Assembly: GCA_016934335.1 (NCBI GenBank) | Contig: JAFGTC010000017.1 | Span: forward strand, 1 to 39,379 | Reading direction: 5' to 3' | DNA: 39,379 nt | Origin: Candidatus Omnitrophota bacterium | GTDB taxonomy: Bacteria > Hinthialibacterota > Hinthialibacteria > Hinthialibacterales > Hinthialibacteraceae | In this document: positions 9,213-16,653 of the stretch, in pieces | Numbering within the stretch: position 1 is the first letter of the stretch | Layout: each line of letters starts with the position of its first letter | Notes under the pieces: model-generated | Told to the model about the DNA's origin: nothing | The model's database searches: none | The model's input: only the letters and a program-made list of their open reading frames with translations | Made by a program: the position numbers and the translations under genes

Positions 9213-9247
9213 AAAAAGGAGCGGTTAGACACTTGCCGCTCCTTTTT
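9213..9247 (+). terminator. Intrinsic terminator after the secreted protein gene
   Basis: AAAAAGGAGCGG (9213-9224) and CCGCTCCTTTTT (9236-9247) form a perfect 12-bp stem with an 11-base loop, ending in five T. It lies 29 bases past the stop codon at 9183. Confidence 0.93.
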
Positions 9248-9361
9248 AAGTTTAAATAAGTTATCATCGATTTTGAATATATTTTATGTACATTGTCATT
9301 CTATCGTATAAAATCACAATGAATTGATTCGAAAAAATTTTAAAAAAATCAAAAATTTTTC

Positions 9362-9390
9362 TTGACAGGTAATTGTTATATTGTTATAGT
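9362..9390 (+). promoter_or_regulatory. Sigma-70-type promoter of the GntR/slipin operon
   Basis: A consensus TTGACA at 9362-9367 and TATAGT at 9385-9390 are separated by 17 bases. This is the clearest promoter in the window and lies 35 bases before the regulator ATG. Confidence 0.85.
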
Positions 9391-9408
9391 CATATAGTAC
9401 AATATAAC
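9375..9408. promoter_or_regulatory. Palindromic operator overlapping the promoter, probable autoregulation site
   Basis: GTTATATTGT at 9375-9384 and ACAATATAAC at 9399-9408 are exact reverse complements separated by 14 bases. The left arm fills the promoter spacer, and the -10 box lies between the arms. A dimer bound here would block RNA polymerase. Since GntR-family repressors commonly bind palindromes at their own promoter, the downstream YtrA-type protein is the natural ligand; that is inference. Confidence 0.75.
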
Positions 9409-9425
9409 TTTGGAGCATTTTAGCG

Positions 9426-9797
9426 ATGTTTTTAATCGATTCAAAAAGTGGAGTTCCGTTTTATCGGCAAATCATCGAACAGGTGAAATTCGCCATCGGC
9501 CGGGGCGAGTTGCAGCCGGGCGATCGACTTCCGACCGTTCGGCAATTGGCCGTGGATCTCTCGATCAATTTGAACACAGTAATTCGCGCTTACCGGGAAT
9601 TGGAGATCGAAGGCATGTTGGATACGCAGCAAGGTTCTGGAACGTTTGTCAGTTCGCGCAAACCCGATATTAACGGGCTGGAGCGACAAAGAATGTTGGA
9701 CCAAATCCTGACCGATATGCTGGCTCGCGCTTCGTCGTATGGATTCACGATCGATGATTTATTAAAAGGTTTGCAGCAGCGAAAGGAGAATGAGTAA
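9426..9797 (+). CDS. GntR-family transcriptional regulator, YtrA subfamily
   Basis: This 123-residue protein is an N-terminal winged helix-turn-helix (VPFYRQIIEQVKFAIGRGELQPGDRLPTVRQLAVDLSIN, about residues 10-49; then NTVIRAYRELEIEG and the wing QQGSGTFVS) followed by a short helical tail (about 80-120). The short tail without a ligand-binding domain is typical of YtrA members, which usually repress a downstream membrane-protein operon in response to envelope or antibiotic stress. GGAG sits 10 bases before the ATG. A consensus promoter with a palindromic operator lies just upstream, which suggests autorepression. Its TAA overlaps the ATG of the next gene by one base, so the slipin is co-transcribed and coupled. 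The inducing signal is unknown. Confidence 0.92.
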   Translation: MFLIDSKSGVPFYRQIIEQVKFAIGRGELQPGDRLPTVRQLAVDLSINLNTVIRAYRELEIEGMLDTQQGSGTFVSSRKPDINGLERQRMLDQILTDMLARASSYGFTIDDLLKGLQQRKENE

Positions 9798-10261
9798 TGA
9801 GCGCTCGATCGAATTCTTCAAAATCAAGCAGAAGTATTCTCGACATTTCTCTGGAGAGATTTGCGACGACGATGAGAGCGGATTATCGTTTTTCTCCGCT
9901 CAATGTGTTGATTCTTATTTCCGTCTTTGTTGTGGGTCTATTTGTGCATCTCGCTGTTTACGATTTTTCCGTTGAGGCGGTTGTTTTATGTCTAGGCTCC
10001 GCTCTGGCGCTGGCTGTGTTCATACGGCTGAGCCAAGTCTGGGAAAACAATTGTCATCTTGGGAACCGTGGACTGTCTAGCCGCCTACTTAATTCTTCGT
10101 CCGAACAGCGATATTCTTCTGTACACCATTGTCATCGCGCTTTTGATATCGCCGTCCATTCAGATTGTCTACCAGTGGGAGCGCGCCGTCATGCTGCGCT
10201 TCGGCCGATTTCGAGGGATTCGCAAGCCGGGCTTGTTTGTAATGGCTCCCATCATCGATAA
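9797..10261 (+). pseudogene. N-terminal membrane half of a slipin, cut off by a frameshift near 10041-10048
   Basis: The frame starts at the ATG overlapping the regulator stop, with AAAGGAG 8 bases upstream. It encodes two hydrophobic spans (NVLILISVFVVGLFVHLAVY and AVVLCLGSALALAVFI), then SQVWEN. After that the translation becomes atypical (runs of H, C, R, S) until a stop at 10261. In the other frame the same DNA reads TIVILGTVDCLAAYLIL and continues into the slipin body, so the real gene very probably continues there. Removing one base from the GGGAAAA run at 10041-10047 would join them. The residues encoded after about 10050 in this frame should not be treated as protein. Confidence 0.7.
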
Positions 10262-10937
10262 GGTGGCCCAGTTTGTCGATCAGCGAATTCGCGTGTCGGA
10301 CTTCAGCGCGGAAACGACGCTGACCGCCGATACGGTTCCCGTCAATGTCGACGCTATCGCTTTTTGGATCGTGTGGGATGCCGAAAAAGCCGTGTTGGAA
10401 GTCGAACATTTCGATGATGCCGTCATTCTTTCCGCCCAGACCGCTCTTCGAAACGCCATTGGACGCAACGATTTGGCGGTGCTTCTTTCCGAGAGGGATC
10501 GCCTGGGTCAGGAAATCCAAAAAAGCCTCGATGAAAAAACAAGCGCTTGGGGAGTCACGACGCAGGCGGTCGAGATCCGCGATATCATTATCCCCAAAGG
10601 ACTCGAAGACGCCATGTCTCGTCAAGCCCAGGCCGAGCGCGAACGCCAAAGCCGCATCATTCTCGGAACGGCGGAAACCGAAATCGCCGAGAAATTCGCC
10701 TCCGCTTCCGAGAAATATCAGGACAATCCCGTGGCGCTTCATTTGCGCGCCATGAATATGGTCTACGAAGGTCTCCGGCAAAAAGGATCGATGATTATTG
10801 TTCCCTCAACCGCCGTCGAAACAATGGGATTGGGCGCGCTTGGCGGATTGACGGCTTTTGGAAAAGAGATTCCTAAGAAAAAATTAAGTGATCTCGAAAG
10901 TGAAGACAGTATAAAATCCCAGGAAAGCGCAGAGTAG
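10059..10937 (+). CDS. Slipin / stomatin-type SPFH-band 7 membrane protein (body of a frameshifted gene)
   Basis: The 292-residue open frame encodes hydrophobic segments (DCLAAYLIL; ILLYTIVIALLISP) and then the SPFH domain: YQWERAVMLRFGRFRGIRKPGLF, VDQRIRVSDFSAETTLTADTVPVNVDAIAFWIVWD, and the coiled helical region AMSRQAQAERERQSRI. Slipins assemble as rings in the membrane and affect membrane microdomains or proteases; bacterial ones often sit with an NfeD protease partner, which is absent here. The nominal start is a TTG with no ribosome site, and the first ATG lies after the last transmembrane span. The frame is open back to 10032, overlapping the reading frame that begins at 9797. The true product is most likely one protein of about 380 residues from 9797 to 10937, with four hydrophobic spans, interrupted by a one-base indel or read through by frameshifting. 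Confidence 0.85.
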   Translation: MGTVDCLAAYLILRPNSDILLYTIVIALLISPSIQIVYQWERAVMLRFGRFRGIRKPGLFVMAPIIDKVAQFVDQRIRVSDFSAETTLTADTVPVNVDAIAFWIVWDAEKAVLEVEHFDDAVILSAQTALRNAIGRNDLAVLLSERDRLGQEIQKSLDEKTSAWGVTTQAVEIRDIIIPKGLEDAMSRQAQAERERQSRIILGTAETEIAEKFASASEKYQDNPVALHLRAMNMVYEGLRQKGSMIIVPSTAVETMGLGALGGLTAFGKEIPKKKLSDLESEDSIKSQESAE

Positions 10938-10962
10938 CCGGGGCGGCGGCGAGTGGATGATG

Positions 10963-12792
10963 TTAAAGCGTCTTATGCAAAGATTGCGCGACGCTTTCGG
11001 ATTGGCGCAATTTTTCATACGTCTTCATCATCCATTCCGCGTCGGCTTCGATGGTTTTTACCTCCGCAGGATCGGGCTGCATGGAAAGGATGAACTCTGG
11101 ATTTTCTGTACATGTGAGCAGGCATTGGTAAAGGGAATCCGCATCGCCCAGGTCGAACAGCAAGCCGTTTTTGCGGTCTTGAACAAGGTTCTCCATGCCG
11201 CCGAAGCGCGAAGTGATGACCGGCGTTCGAGACAAAAAGGCTTCGTGGATGGTGATCGGCGAATTTTCAAACCAGATCGATGGAACCACTAACACATCCG
11301 TCTCGCGAAGGAGGCGTGGAATGTCCTTGTTATCCGCCCGCCCGCGCAATGAAATGCCGGGATGGGCGATCATGTCTTTGATGCGCCTGACATAATCAGT
11401 GAATTCGTCCGTGCCGCCGAAGACATTCAAAACGGCCGAGTTTGACGGCAGACGGTTGAACGCTTCGATCAAGACATGCAATCCCTTATGAACGACCAGC
11501 GTTCCGATATACGTGAATCGAATAGGCCTCACCGGCTGCCGGCGGCTGAATTCATATCCTTTCGTCAGAATTCCATAATCGGAAAAAACGATCCGATTGG
11601 GATCGAGGCCGTACTCAATGAATTTCGTGCGCAGGAATCGCGAAGGCGCGACAAAAAGGTCGACTTGTTTGAACATTTCGCGTGTTCGCCGGGCGCGCGC
11701 TTCCACATTTCGCTGCAGCGATTTTCCTTGAAGTCGAGTCAAAAACAGCTGTGTTTTGTTTTGAAATTTCGATTGGATGGTTGGCTGATATGCCGCTGTC
11801 TTTGTGCTTAGCAGCTTCGGTTCGGCCCAGCAGGCGGCGCAAAAATCAATTTTCCCGTTTGGATAAGCCTGCGTTTCAAAAATAAACTCTCGGTTTTTTC
11901 CGGCGTATTTTTTCAACGGAACTCGTTCGGAATGCCAGCCGCGGTCTTCTTGGTTTTGTTTGGGATGAAGGACTCGTTCGTAAATCGATTCGCCGTCGCA
12001 GCGAATCGAGAATTGGACGCCGTCTCCCTCCTTGGAATAAACGCTGGGAGGCATGGCAATCGCGAATACCAGTTCGGATTCCTCTTCGATGCTTTGTTTA
12101 AAATGGATTTGGGTTGGAGGATGCGCGAAAAGAACCTCTCGAACATCGTTGTCAATATCGCATCGCCCCCGAGCGACGAACGATCGCTTCAGCGTAGAAA
12201 TCTTTCCTCTCTGCATTCGAGTCAAAAGAGAATCCGGATTCTTTCGTTCAAATAAGGACAGGATTCTTTTGATAAGCCTCACGCCTCGCTGTGCACCGAA
12301 GGAATAGCGAGAGATGCATTCCGCGCAAAGCGACTCGTCCACCTGATGACAAATTTCTCCTTCGCCCCGAAACCGCTGCCCTCCGCCCCGCGGGCAGGTA
12401 AGCCAGTAATCATGCAATGTAAATACAACGGGGACGCCTTTTTCTTTACTGAGACGTACGCATCCGAATGAAAGGCCCAACAGATGATGAAAATGAACGA
12501 TGTCCGGACGAAAAGCGTCAAGACATTCGGCGAAAGCCTTTTCGATAAGCGGATTCTCGTAGGTTTCTTCAAAGGAGGCGTAGGCGTGATTGTTGACAAT
12601 TTCCCAGAACGGCAGGCCGTCATACACTCCTTGCCGCATGGCGTAATTGGCGCTTTCGTGATCGATTTCACTGTAAAACAAGCGGACGTCGCATCCTCGC
12701 GCGCGCAGCGCCTGGCTGAGATGGCAGCAATATAACTCGGATCCGGCCTGATGCTTGGGCAGGAAATCGTGAATCACCTGCAAAATCTTCAT
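10963..12792 (-). CDS. GT4-family glycosyltransferase with an inserted beta-sandwich domain
   Basis: This 609-residue protein is a GT-B glycosyltransferase. The N-terminal Rossmann half has HDFLPKHQAGSELYCCHLSQAL (8-29), DIVHFHHLLG (97-106) and FTLHDYWLTCPRGG with paired cysteines (124-160). The C-terminal donor-binding half has YIGTLVVHKGLHVLIEAF (428-445), GRAD, LVVPSIWFENSPITIHEAFL (501-520) and GGMENLV; the E-x7-E pair (E509, E517) is the GT4 nucleotide-sugar motif. Between the halves, residues about 212-327, lies an extra beta-rich domain ending KKYAGKN...CWAEP, which is not part of GT4 enzymes and recurs in the protein at 25766. Its ATG overlaps the upstream methyltransferase stop by 4 bases. 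It probably adds sugars to the polysaccharide exported by the Wzt-like ATPase. Donor and acceptor are unknown. Confidence 0.9.
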   Translation of the reverse strand: MKILQVIHDFLPKHQAGSELYCCHLSQALRARGCDVRLFYSEIDHESANYAMRQGVYDGLPFWEIVNNHAYASFEETYENPLIEKAFAECLDAFRPDIVHFHHLLGLSFGCVRLSKEKGVPVVFTLHDYWLTCPRGGGQRFRGEGEICHQVDESLCAECISRYSFGAQRGVRLIKRILSLFERKNPDSLLTRMQRGKISTLKRSFVARGRCDIDNDVREVLFAHPPTQIHFKQSIEEESELVFAIAMPPSVYSKEGDGVQFSIRCDGESIYERVLHPKQNQEDRGWHSERVPLKKYAGKNREFIFETQAYPNGKIDFCAACWAEPKLLSTKTAAYQPTIQSKFQNKTQLFLTRLQGKSLQRNVEARARRTREMFKQVDLFVAPSRFLRTKFIEYGLDPNRIVFSDYGILTKGYEFSRRQPVRPIRFTYIGTLVVHKGLHVLIEAFNRLPSNSAVLNVFGGTDEFTDYVRRIKDMIAHPGISLRGRADNKDIPRLLRETDVLVVPSIWFENSPITIHEAFLSRTPVITSRFGGMENLVQDRKNGLLFDLGDADSLYQCLLTCTENPEFILSMQPDPAEVKTIEADAEWMMKTYEKLRQSESVAQSLHKTL

Positions 12793-15260
12793 TCGCTTTT
12801 AGGCTCCCTGCCGATCGGCCTCCACCCTAGTTTTTTCAAGAAACGAATTAATCTGTAAGATAAAAGAGAATCAATGTTTTTTTTGTAATTTTGATTTTCA
12901 TTTAGTAAATTCTGAATCCGGGATTCCAAATGCGGAATTGCATCCAGAATCGGGCCGAGAGGCTCTATCTGGAGGCGAGACAGCATGTCCTTAAATTGAT
13001 TTTCCTGATGTGTGAATAACTCTTCCAAATTCCGGCTGTGTTTGTGAGATTCCTGAATCATGGCGTCCAGATTGGCGGCGTGCTTTTGCGATTCTTGAAG
13101 CATGCTTTCCAAATTGGCGGCGTGCTTTTGCTGGGATTGCAATAAGGATTCAAGGTTGGAGGCGTGTTTTATTAGATCTTCATTGCGCTTTTGCGCCTGT
13201 TCTAACAGGGAAAGATGATTTTCACGATCGGATCGTTGATCTTCTAAAAGTTGCGATAAGTTGTCTCCGTGCCGCTGCAATTTTTCGAGTCGATCGGAGT
13301 GCTTGTCTAAAAACGCTTCCAGATTGGCGGCGTGTTTTCTTCCTTCTTGGATGGAATTTTCAAGATTCTTGATGTGATCCAGAAAGCGCGATAATCGGTC
13401 TCCCTGATCTCTCAGGTAAGCCTCTTTTTCCCGCAATACGCCTTGCATGGCAATGGAAACGATTATATCGGTGACCGGCCACATTTCCGCCGGCGAAGAA
13501 GGAAGAATGTTTTGATCCGGCGGAGATTGGATCGATTTGGGAACAGTGTGCCGGAAGGCGGCGATTAGAGTCCGATAGCAGGGCGGTTGGTTGTCAACTT
13601 CATAATAACTGCTGTTGTACAATGCATTTAAACGTCGCTCGCCTTCATCCAATTCCGGCGCGCTTCCCAGGGAAAAACTGGCCATTTGCATGGACAGCCA
13701 CCGCGGGAGAAAGCCGTTGCCGGATTCAACCGTGGAAAAATGATGGTGGCGGTGAAGAACATCGATGACCTGCCGCTTGTCAGGCAGCGTATACAGAGCG
13801 TGTTCATTTAAGAAGCGGTCTTCTCGGTTTAAGTGTGAGCGAAGAAAATCGCGTAAAGCCGATTCCGATTCCGCAACGTAAGGATCGTTGAACGGTCCGC
13901 AGACGATCACCGCCTCCCGGGACGTCCTTACCAGTTCCGTCAAAAAGTTAGAGCGTTCGTCCTGAGGAATATGTTCAAGCGTATCGACGGACACGACTAC
14001 GTCAAACGATTGATCGTTAAAAGGAATCGAGGGGCCGGTGTACTGCAAGGAATTAGGCGCGTCTTCCCATACCCTATCCAGGACAAAGACGCGGTGTTGA
14101 GGCAGGAATAATTGAAGATGCCCCAGCACGCCGCCGACATCCAGGATCGATAATGATTCCTGAGGCATTTCTTCTATCATCGATGCGACCGCGCGATAGC
14201 GCTGGTAATGATCGAACGGCAGCTCCAGCAGAAACGTTTCCCGGTCGAATCGGCGCGCTTCCATAAAAATGTGCGACGTCTGAATCGGTTTTCCCTCTAC
14301 GCGGAAAAAAACGTCATGACCGCCGGGAGGAAGAGACGCCGCGCTCCAATGATGCAAGACGCCTGCGTCGATCTTTTCATTTCCCAGATATCGAAGTTTC
14401 AAATCGCCGATAAACAAATCAGGGTGATTCTCTTCATTCGTGCACAGGGAAAAAGTATAAAGCTGCGGATCGTCAGCCGGATTCAGCAGGTAGACGCAAA
14501 CATCCTCCCCTAAATAAGTCGTCGCGCCGGAGGTGCGAACGGCGTTGTAAAACGGTTCGCCTTTCCGAATCAAGCATTCCGACAGGCGTGAACGCTGCAA
14601 CGAAAATTCTTGTTGAATTCGCTCCCAAACGGGAGTCGACTTCCGGCAGGCGGCTATCTCCACCTCGTATTCTTGACCGCCGAAGCGAATTTCAACCAGC
14701 CAGCCTCGGCGGCGGAGAAGATTCACCCAATAAGAAGGCGGACGTTCATGGATGTGGGTTGGTTCATCGCGATCGAAATACAAGGGATCGGGCGTGGACA
14801 AAAAACATATCCCATCCGGTTTGAGAATAAATTCGACCGCTTCCAGAACGGCGTTCGGATTTTCGACGTGTTCAAGCAGATCGAACAGCGAAACGATGTC
14901 AAAGGATTGCTCCTGGAAAGGCGGTTGATCCGCCAGACTTTGCACAAGGTTCTCTCGAATGGATGGATCTTGTTTCAGCGCGTAGGAACTTATGTCGATT
15001 CCATAAGCTTCTACGCCGAGTTTCGCCGCCTGCCGCAGCAGGCGTCCATAGGCGCAGCCGATGTCCAGCCAACGGATCGGTCCGTCGACAATCGACTGAG
15101 TCCAGCGAATCCAATCGCTCCAGTCTGCGTGCTCCTTCTCGTAGCCGCTCTGACCGTAGCCGCTGCCCTGGCCGTGAAAATATCCTTCGTCATAACAACT
15201 GTCGATATCCTTCGCTGTGCGGCGAAGAAGCCTCTCTTGGCTCGCTCCCGATTCAATCAC
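12789..15260 (-). CDS. Double SAM-methyltransferase with C-terminal heptad coiled coil (candidate glycan-chain capping/ruler protein)
   Basis: This 823-residue protein starts at a GTG with GGAGG six bases upstream. Domains in order: class I methyltransferase 1 (about 45-210; motif I LDIGCAYG 65-72, LLEHVENP 128-135); a beta-rich segment (about 240-340, ending ASLPPGGHDVFFRVEG); methyltransferase 2 (about 350-530; motif ILDVGGVLG 372-380, DTLEHIPQDE 426-435); a linker; a coiled coil (about 606-755) built on heptads, with KHAANLE-type repeats at 642, 698, 712, 726 and 740; and a basic C-terminal helix (790-823). Motif 2 lacks the third glycine of a full GxGxG. It sits between a Wzt-like ATPase gene (8-base overlap) and a GT4 gene (4-base overlap). 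The layout recalls WbdD, whose methyltransferase caps O-antigen and whose coiled coil measures chain length; here there is no kinase domain. That function is inference. Confidence 0.85.
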   Translation of the reverse strand: MIESGASQERLLRRTAKDIDSCYDEGYFHGQGSGYGQSGYEKEHADWSDWIRWTQSIVDGPIRWLDIGCAYGRLLRQAAKLGVEAYGIDISSYALKQDPSIRENLVQSLADQPPFQEQSFDIVSLFDLLEHVENPNAVLEAVEFILKPDGICFLSTPDPLYFDRDEPTHIHERPPSYWVNLLRRRGWLVEIRFGGQEYEVEIAACRKSTPVWERIQQEFSLQRSRLSECLIRKGEPFYNAVRTSGATTYLGEDVCVYLLNPADDPQLYTFSLCTNEENHPDLFIGDLKLRYLGNEKIDAGVLHHWSAASLPPGGHDVFFRVEGKPIQTSHIFMEARRFDRETFLLELPFDHYQRYRAVASMIEEMPQESLSILDVGGVLGHLQLFLPQHRVFVLDRVWEDAPNSLQYTGPSIPFNDQSFDVVVSVDTLEHIPQDERSNFLTELVRTSREAVIVCGPFNDPYVAESESALRDFLRSHLNREDRFLNEHALYTLPDKRQVIDVLHRHHHFSTVESGNGFLPRWLSMQMASFSLGSAPELDEGERRLNALYNSSYYEVDNQPPCYRTLIAAFRHTVPKSIQSPPDQNILPSSPAEMWPVTDIIVSIAMQGVLREKEAYLRDQGDRLSRFLDHIKNLENSIQEGRKHAANLEAFLDKHSDRLEKLQRHGDNLSQLLEDQRSDRENHLSLLEQAQKRNEDLIKHASNLESLLQSQQKHAANLESMLQESQKHAANLDAMIQESHKHSRNLEELFTHQENQFKDMLSRLQIEPLGPILDAIPHLESRIQNLLNENQNYKKNIDSLLSYRLIRFLKKLGWRPIGREPKSE
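13002..13169 (-). repeat. Four tandem 42-bp in-frame repeats in the coiled coil of the methyltransferase gene
   Basis: Four consecutive 14-residue units begin with K-H at residues 698, 712, 726 and 740 (K-H-x-x-N-L-E/D followed by a hydrophobic heptad). The first three units are close copies and the fourth is diverged. At DNA level the plus-strand string GGCGGCGTGCTTTTG occurs at 13074 and again at 13116, exactly 42 bases apart. An older copy of the unit lies near 13337. Each unit is two heptads, so copy-number change would lengthen or shorten the coil without breaking phase. Confidence 0.8.
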
Positions 15261-16488
15261 CGTCTTCCTCCGAAAGAAGAGACCATTTAGTCTGCATGGC
15301 GAAAATTCCGTGCTGATCGGTCATCCGTTCGCTGATGGAAAAGCTATAAGCCCGCTCCCAGTGATCCACCGGCTGCGGAAATCCGTCAAACTGATTGTAG
15401 CAGCAAAGCGTCAGGTAATACTGGCCGGGCAGAAGCGGCAGTCTTGGAACTTCACAGCGGATTTTGCGCTTCATCGGCGCGCTGTCAAAATCCAAAGCCC
15501 AACGCTGTTCGTGCCAGAAATGGTTGGATCCATGGACATAAGCTCCGTCCGCCCGATAAATCTGGTAGCCGAATACAACCCCGCGAACCGGCGATTTCAC
15601 GGCGAATTCAGCGTCGATGATTACTGATTCGCTCGTATCAAATTGGCTTCGAACTTTGCCTTGCCCATCCAGCATTTCAATGCGCGTCGCTTCGATCTCG
15701 CCTGATCCCCACCGCGGGCTGCCATTGGTTGTTTTCCGCTCGGGAGCGCGCGCCGTCTGGTTTTTATGCGACATTTCCAAGTATTCGTCAAGAACGGCGT
15801 CCGGCGAACCAACCGTCCTTAATAATCCGCCGTCCATAAGGGCGACCTGGCTGCAAAAATGGCGCACGGTCGTCAAATCATGCGAGACGATCAGGATGGT
15901 TTTCCCCCGCTGCTTAAATTCGTTCATGCGGTCAAGGCATTTATTGCGAAAATACTCGTCGCCGACCGATAATGCTTCGTCGACAATCAGCACGTCAGGA
16001 TCCACCGCCGTCGCCACGGCGAAGCCCAGCCGCAAATACATGCCTGTCGAATAGGTGCGCACCGGTTGATCGATAAAGCCGTGTAATTCGGAAAACTCGA
16101 TAATGTTGGGCAGGATTTCTTCGGTTTGTTCGCGAGTGAGGCCCTGCAGGGCGCAGTTGAGAAAGATATTGTTGCGGCCGGAAAATTCGGGATGAAATCC
16201 CGATCCCAATTCCAGAATCGAGGCCACCGCGCCGCGCACCTGCAAACATCCCTCCGTCGGCTGCGAAATTCCGGAAAGCAGTTTCAAAAGAGTCGACTTG
16301 CCCGCGCCGTTCGGACCGATGATCCCAAACGAAGAACCGCGTTGAATCTGGAGATTCACATTGCGCAGCGCCCAAAACGTTCGGTGCAGATCATGCCCCA
16401 ACCGCATGAATTCTCTCACCCGGTGAAAGGGATGCGCATAAATGCGATAGCATTTTCCTAAATTGGCGGTTTCGATGATGGTTTCCAT
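15253..16488 (-). CDS. Wzt-type polysaccharide/O-antigen ABC transporter ATP-binding protein with C-terminal sugar-binding-type domain
   Basis: With the ATG at 16488 the protein has 411 residues; an upstream in-frame TTG at 16533 is less likely because the family begins at IETANLGKCYRIY. The nucleotide-binding domain has Walker A GPNGAGKST (58-66), signature YSTGMYLRL (146-154), Walker B VLIVDEAL (166-173) and the switch SHDL (202-205). The YSTGM signature and the length after residue 250 mark the KpsT/Wzt/TagH subgroup that exports capsule, O-antigen or teichoic-acid chains. The C-terminal part (about 260-411: VIIDAEFAV, GYQIYRADGAYVHGSNHFWHEQ, LPLLPGQYYLTLCCYN) is the Wzt C-terminal beta-sandwich that in known systems recognises the capped chain end. 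It is first in the operon. The partner permease (Wzm) is not in the window. Confidence 0.92.
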   Translation of the reverse strand: METIIETANLGKCYRIYAHPFHRVREFMRLGHDLHRTFWALRNVNLQIQRGSSFGIIGPNGAGKSTLLKLLSGISQPTEGCLQVRGAVASILELGSGFHPEFSGRNNIFLNCALQGLTREQTEEILPNIIEFSELHGFIDQPVRTYSTGMYLRLGFAVATAVDPDVLIVDEALSVGDEYFRNKCLDRMNEFKQRGKTILIVSHDLTTVRHFCSQVALMDGGLLRTVGSPDAVLDEYLEMSHKNQTARAPERKTTNGSPRWGSGEIEATRIEMLDGQGKVRSQFDTSESVIIDAEFAVKSPVRGVVFGYQIYRADGAYVHGSNHFWHEQRWALDFDSAPMKRKIRCEVPRLPLLPGQYYLTLCCYNQFDGFPQPVDHWERAYSFSISERMTDQHGIFAMQTKWSLLSEEDGD

Positions 16489-16550
16489 GGATGCATTATA
16501 ATCAAAGGGGCTTTTTTTGTCGTGGAGTGTCAATCGAGTTGAAAGAAATT

Positions 16551-16578
16551 TACAGATTCGAAATTTTCCGAATCTGTA
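16551..16578 (-). terminator. Hairpin between the LON-domain gene and the wzt operon
   Basis: TACAGATTCG (16551-16560) and CGAATCTGTA (16569-16578) form a perfect 10-bp stem with an 8-base loop. On the minus strand it is followed by a moderately T-rich stretch, so it may terminate the LON-domain gene ending at 16654. A regulatory site for the wzt operon, whose start is about 63 bases downstream, is the alternative. Confidence 0.45.
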
Positions 16579-16653
16579 TCTGTTAATTGATACTATATAT
16601 CCCTTTTTCTAGAACTGCTGCGCTGCCAGATGATGCTCCAATGCGGGGAAAGG

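Noticed and set aside
10089-10781. 230-codon minus-strand open frame opposite the slipin
   Set aside because: The opposite strand encodes clear SPFH motifs; this is a shadow frame.
13002-13345. Direct repeats considered as a CRISPR-like or minisatellite array
   Set aside because: The period is exactly 42 bases and in frame with a coiled-coil protein; there are no unique spacers.
14610-15290. 226-codon plus-strand open frame opposite the methyltransferase gene
   Set aside because: It is antisense to a well-supported gene, has no ribosome site and its translation has no domain character.
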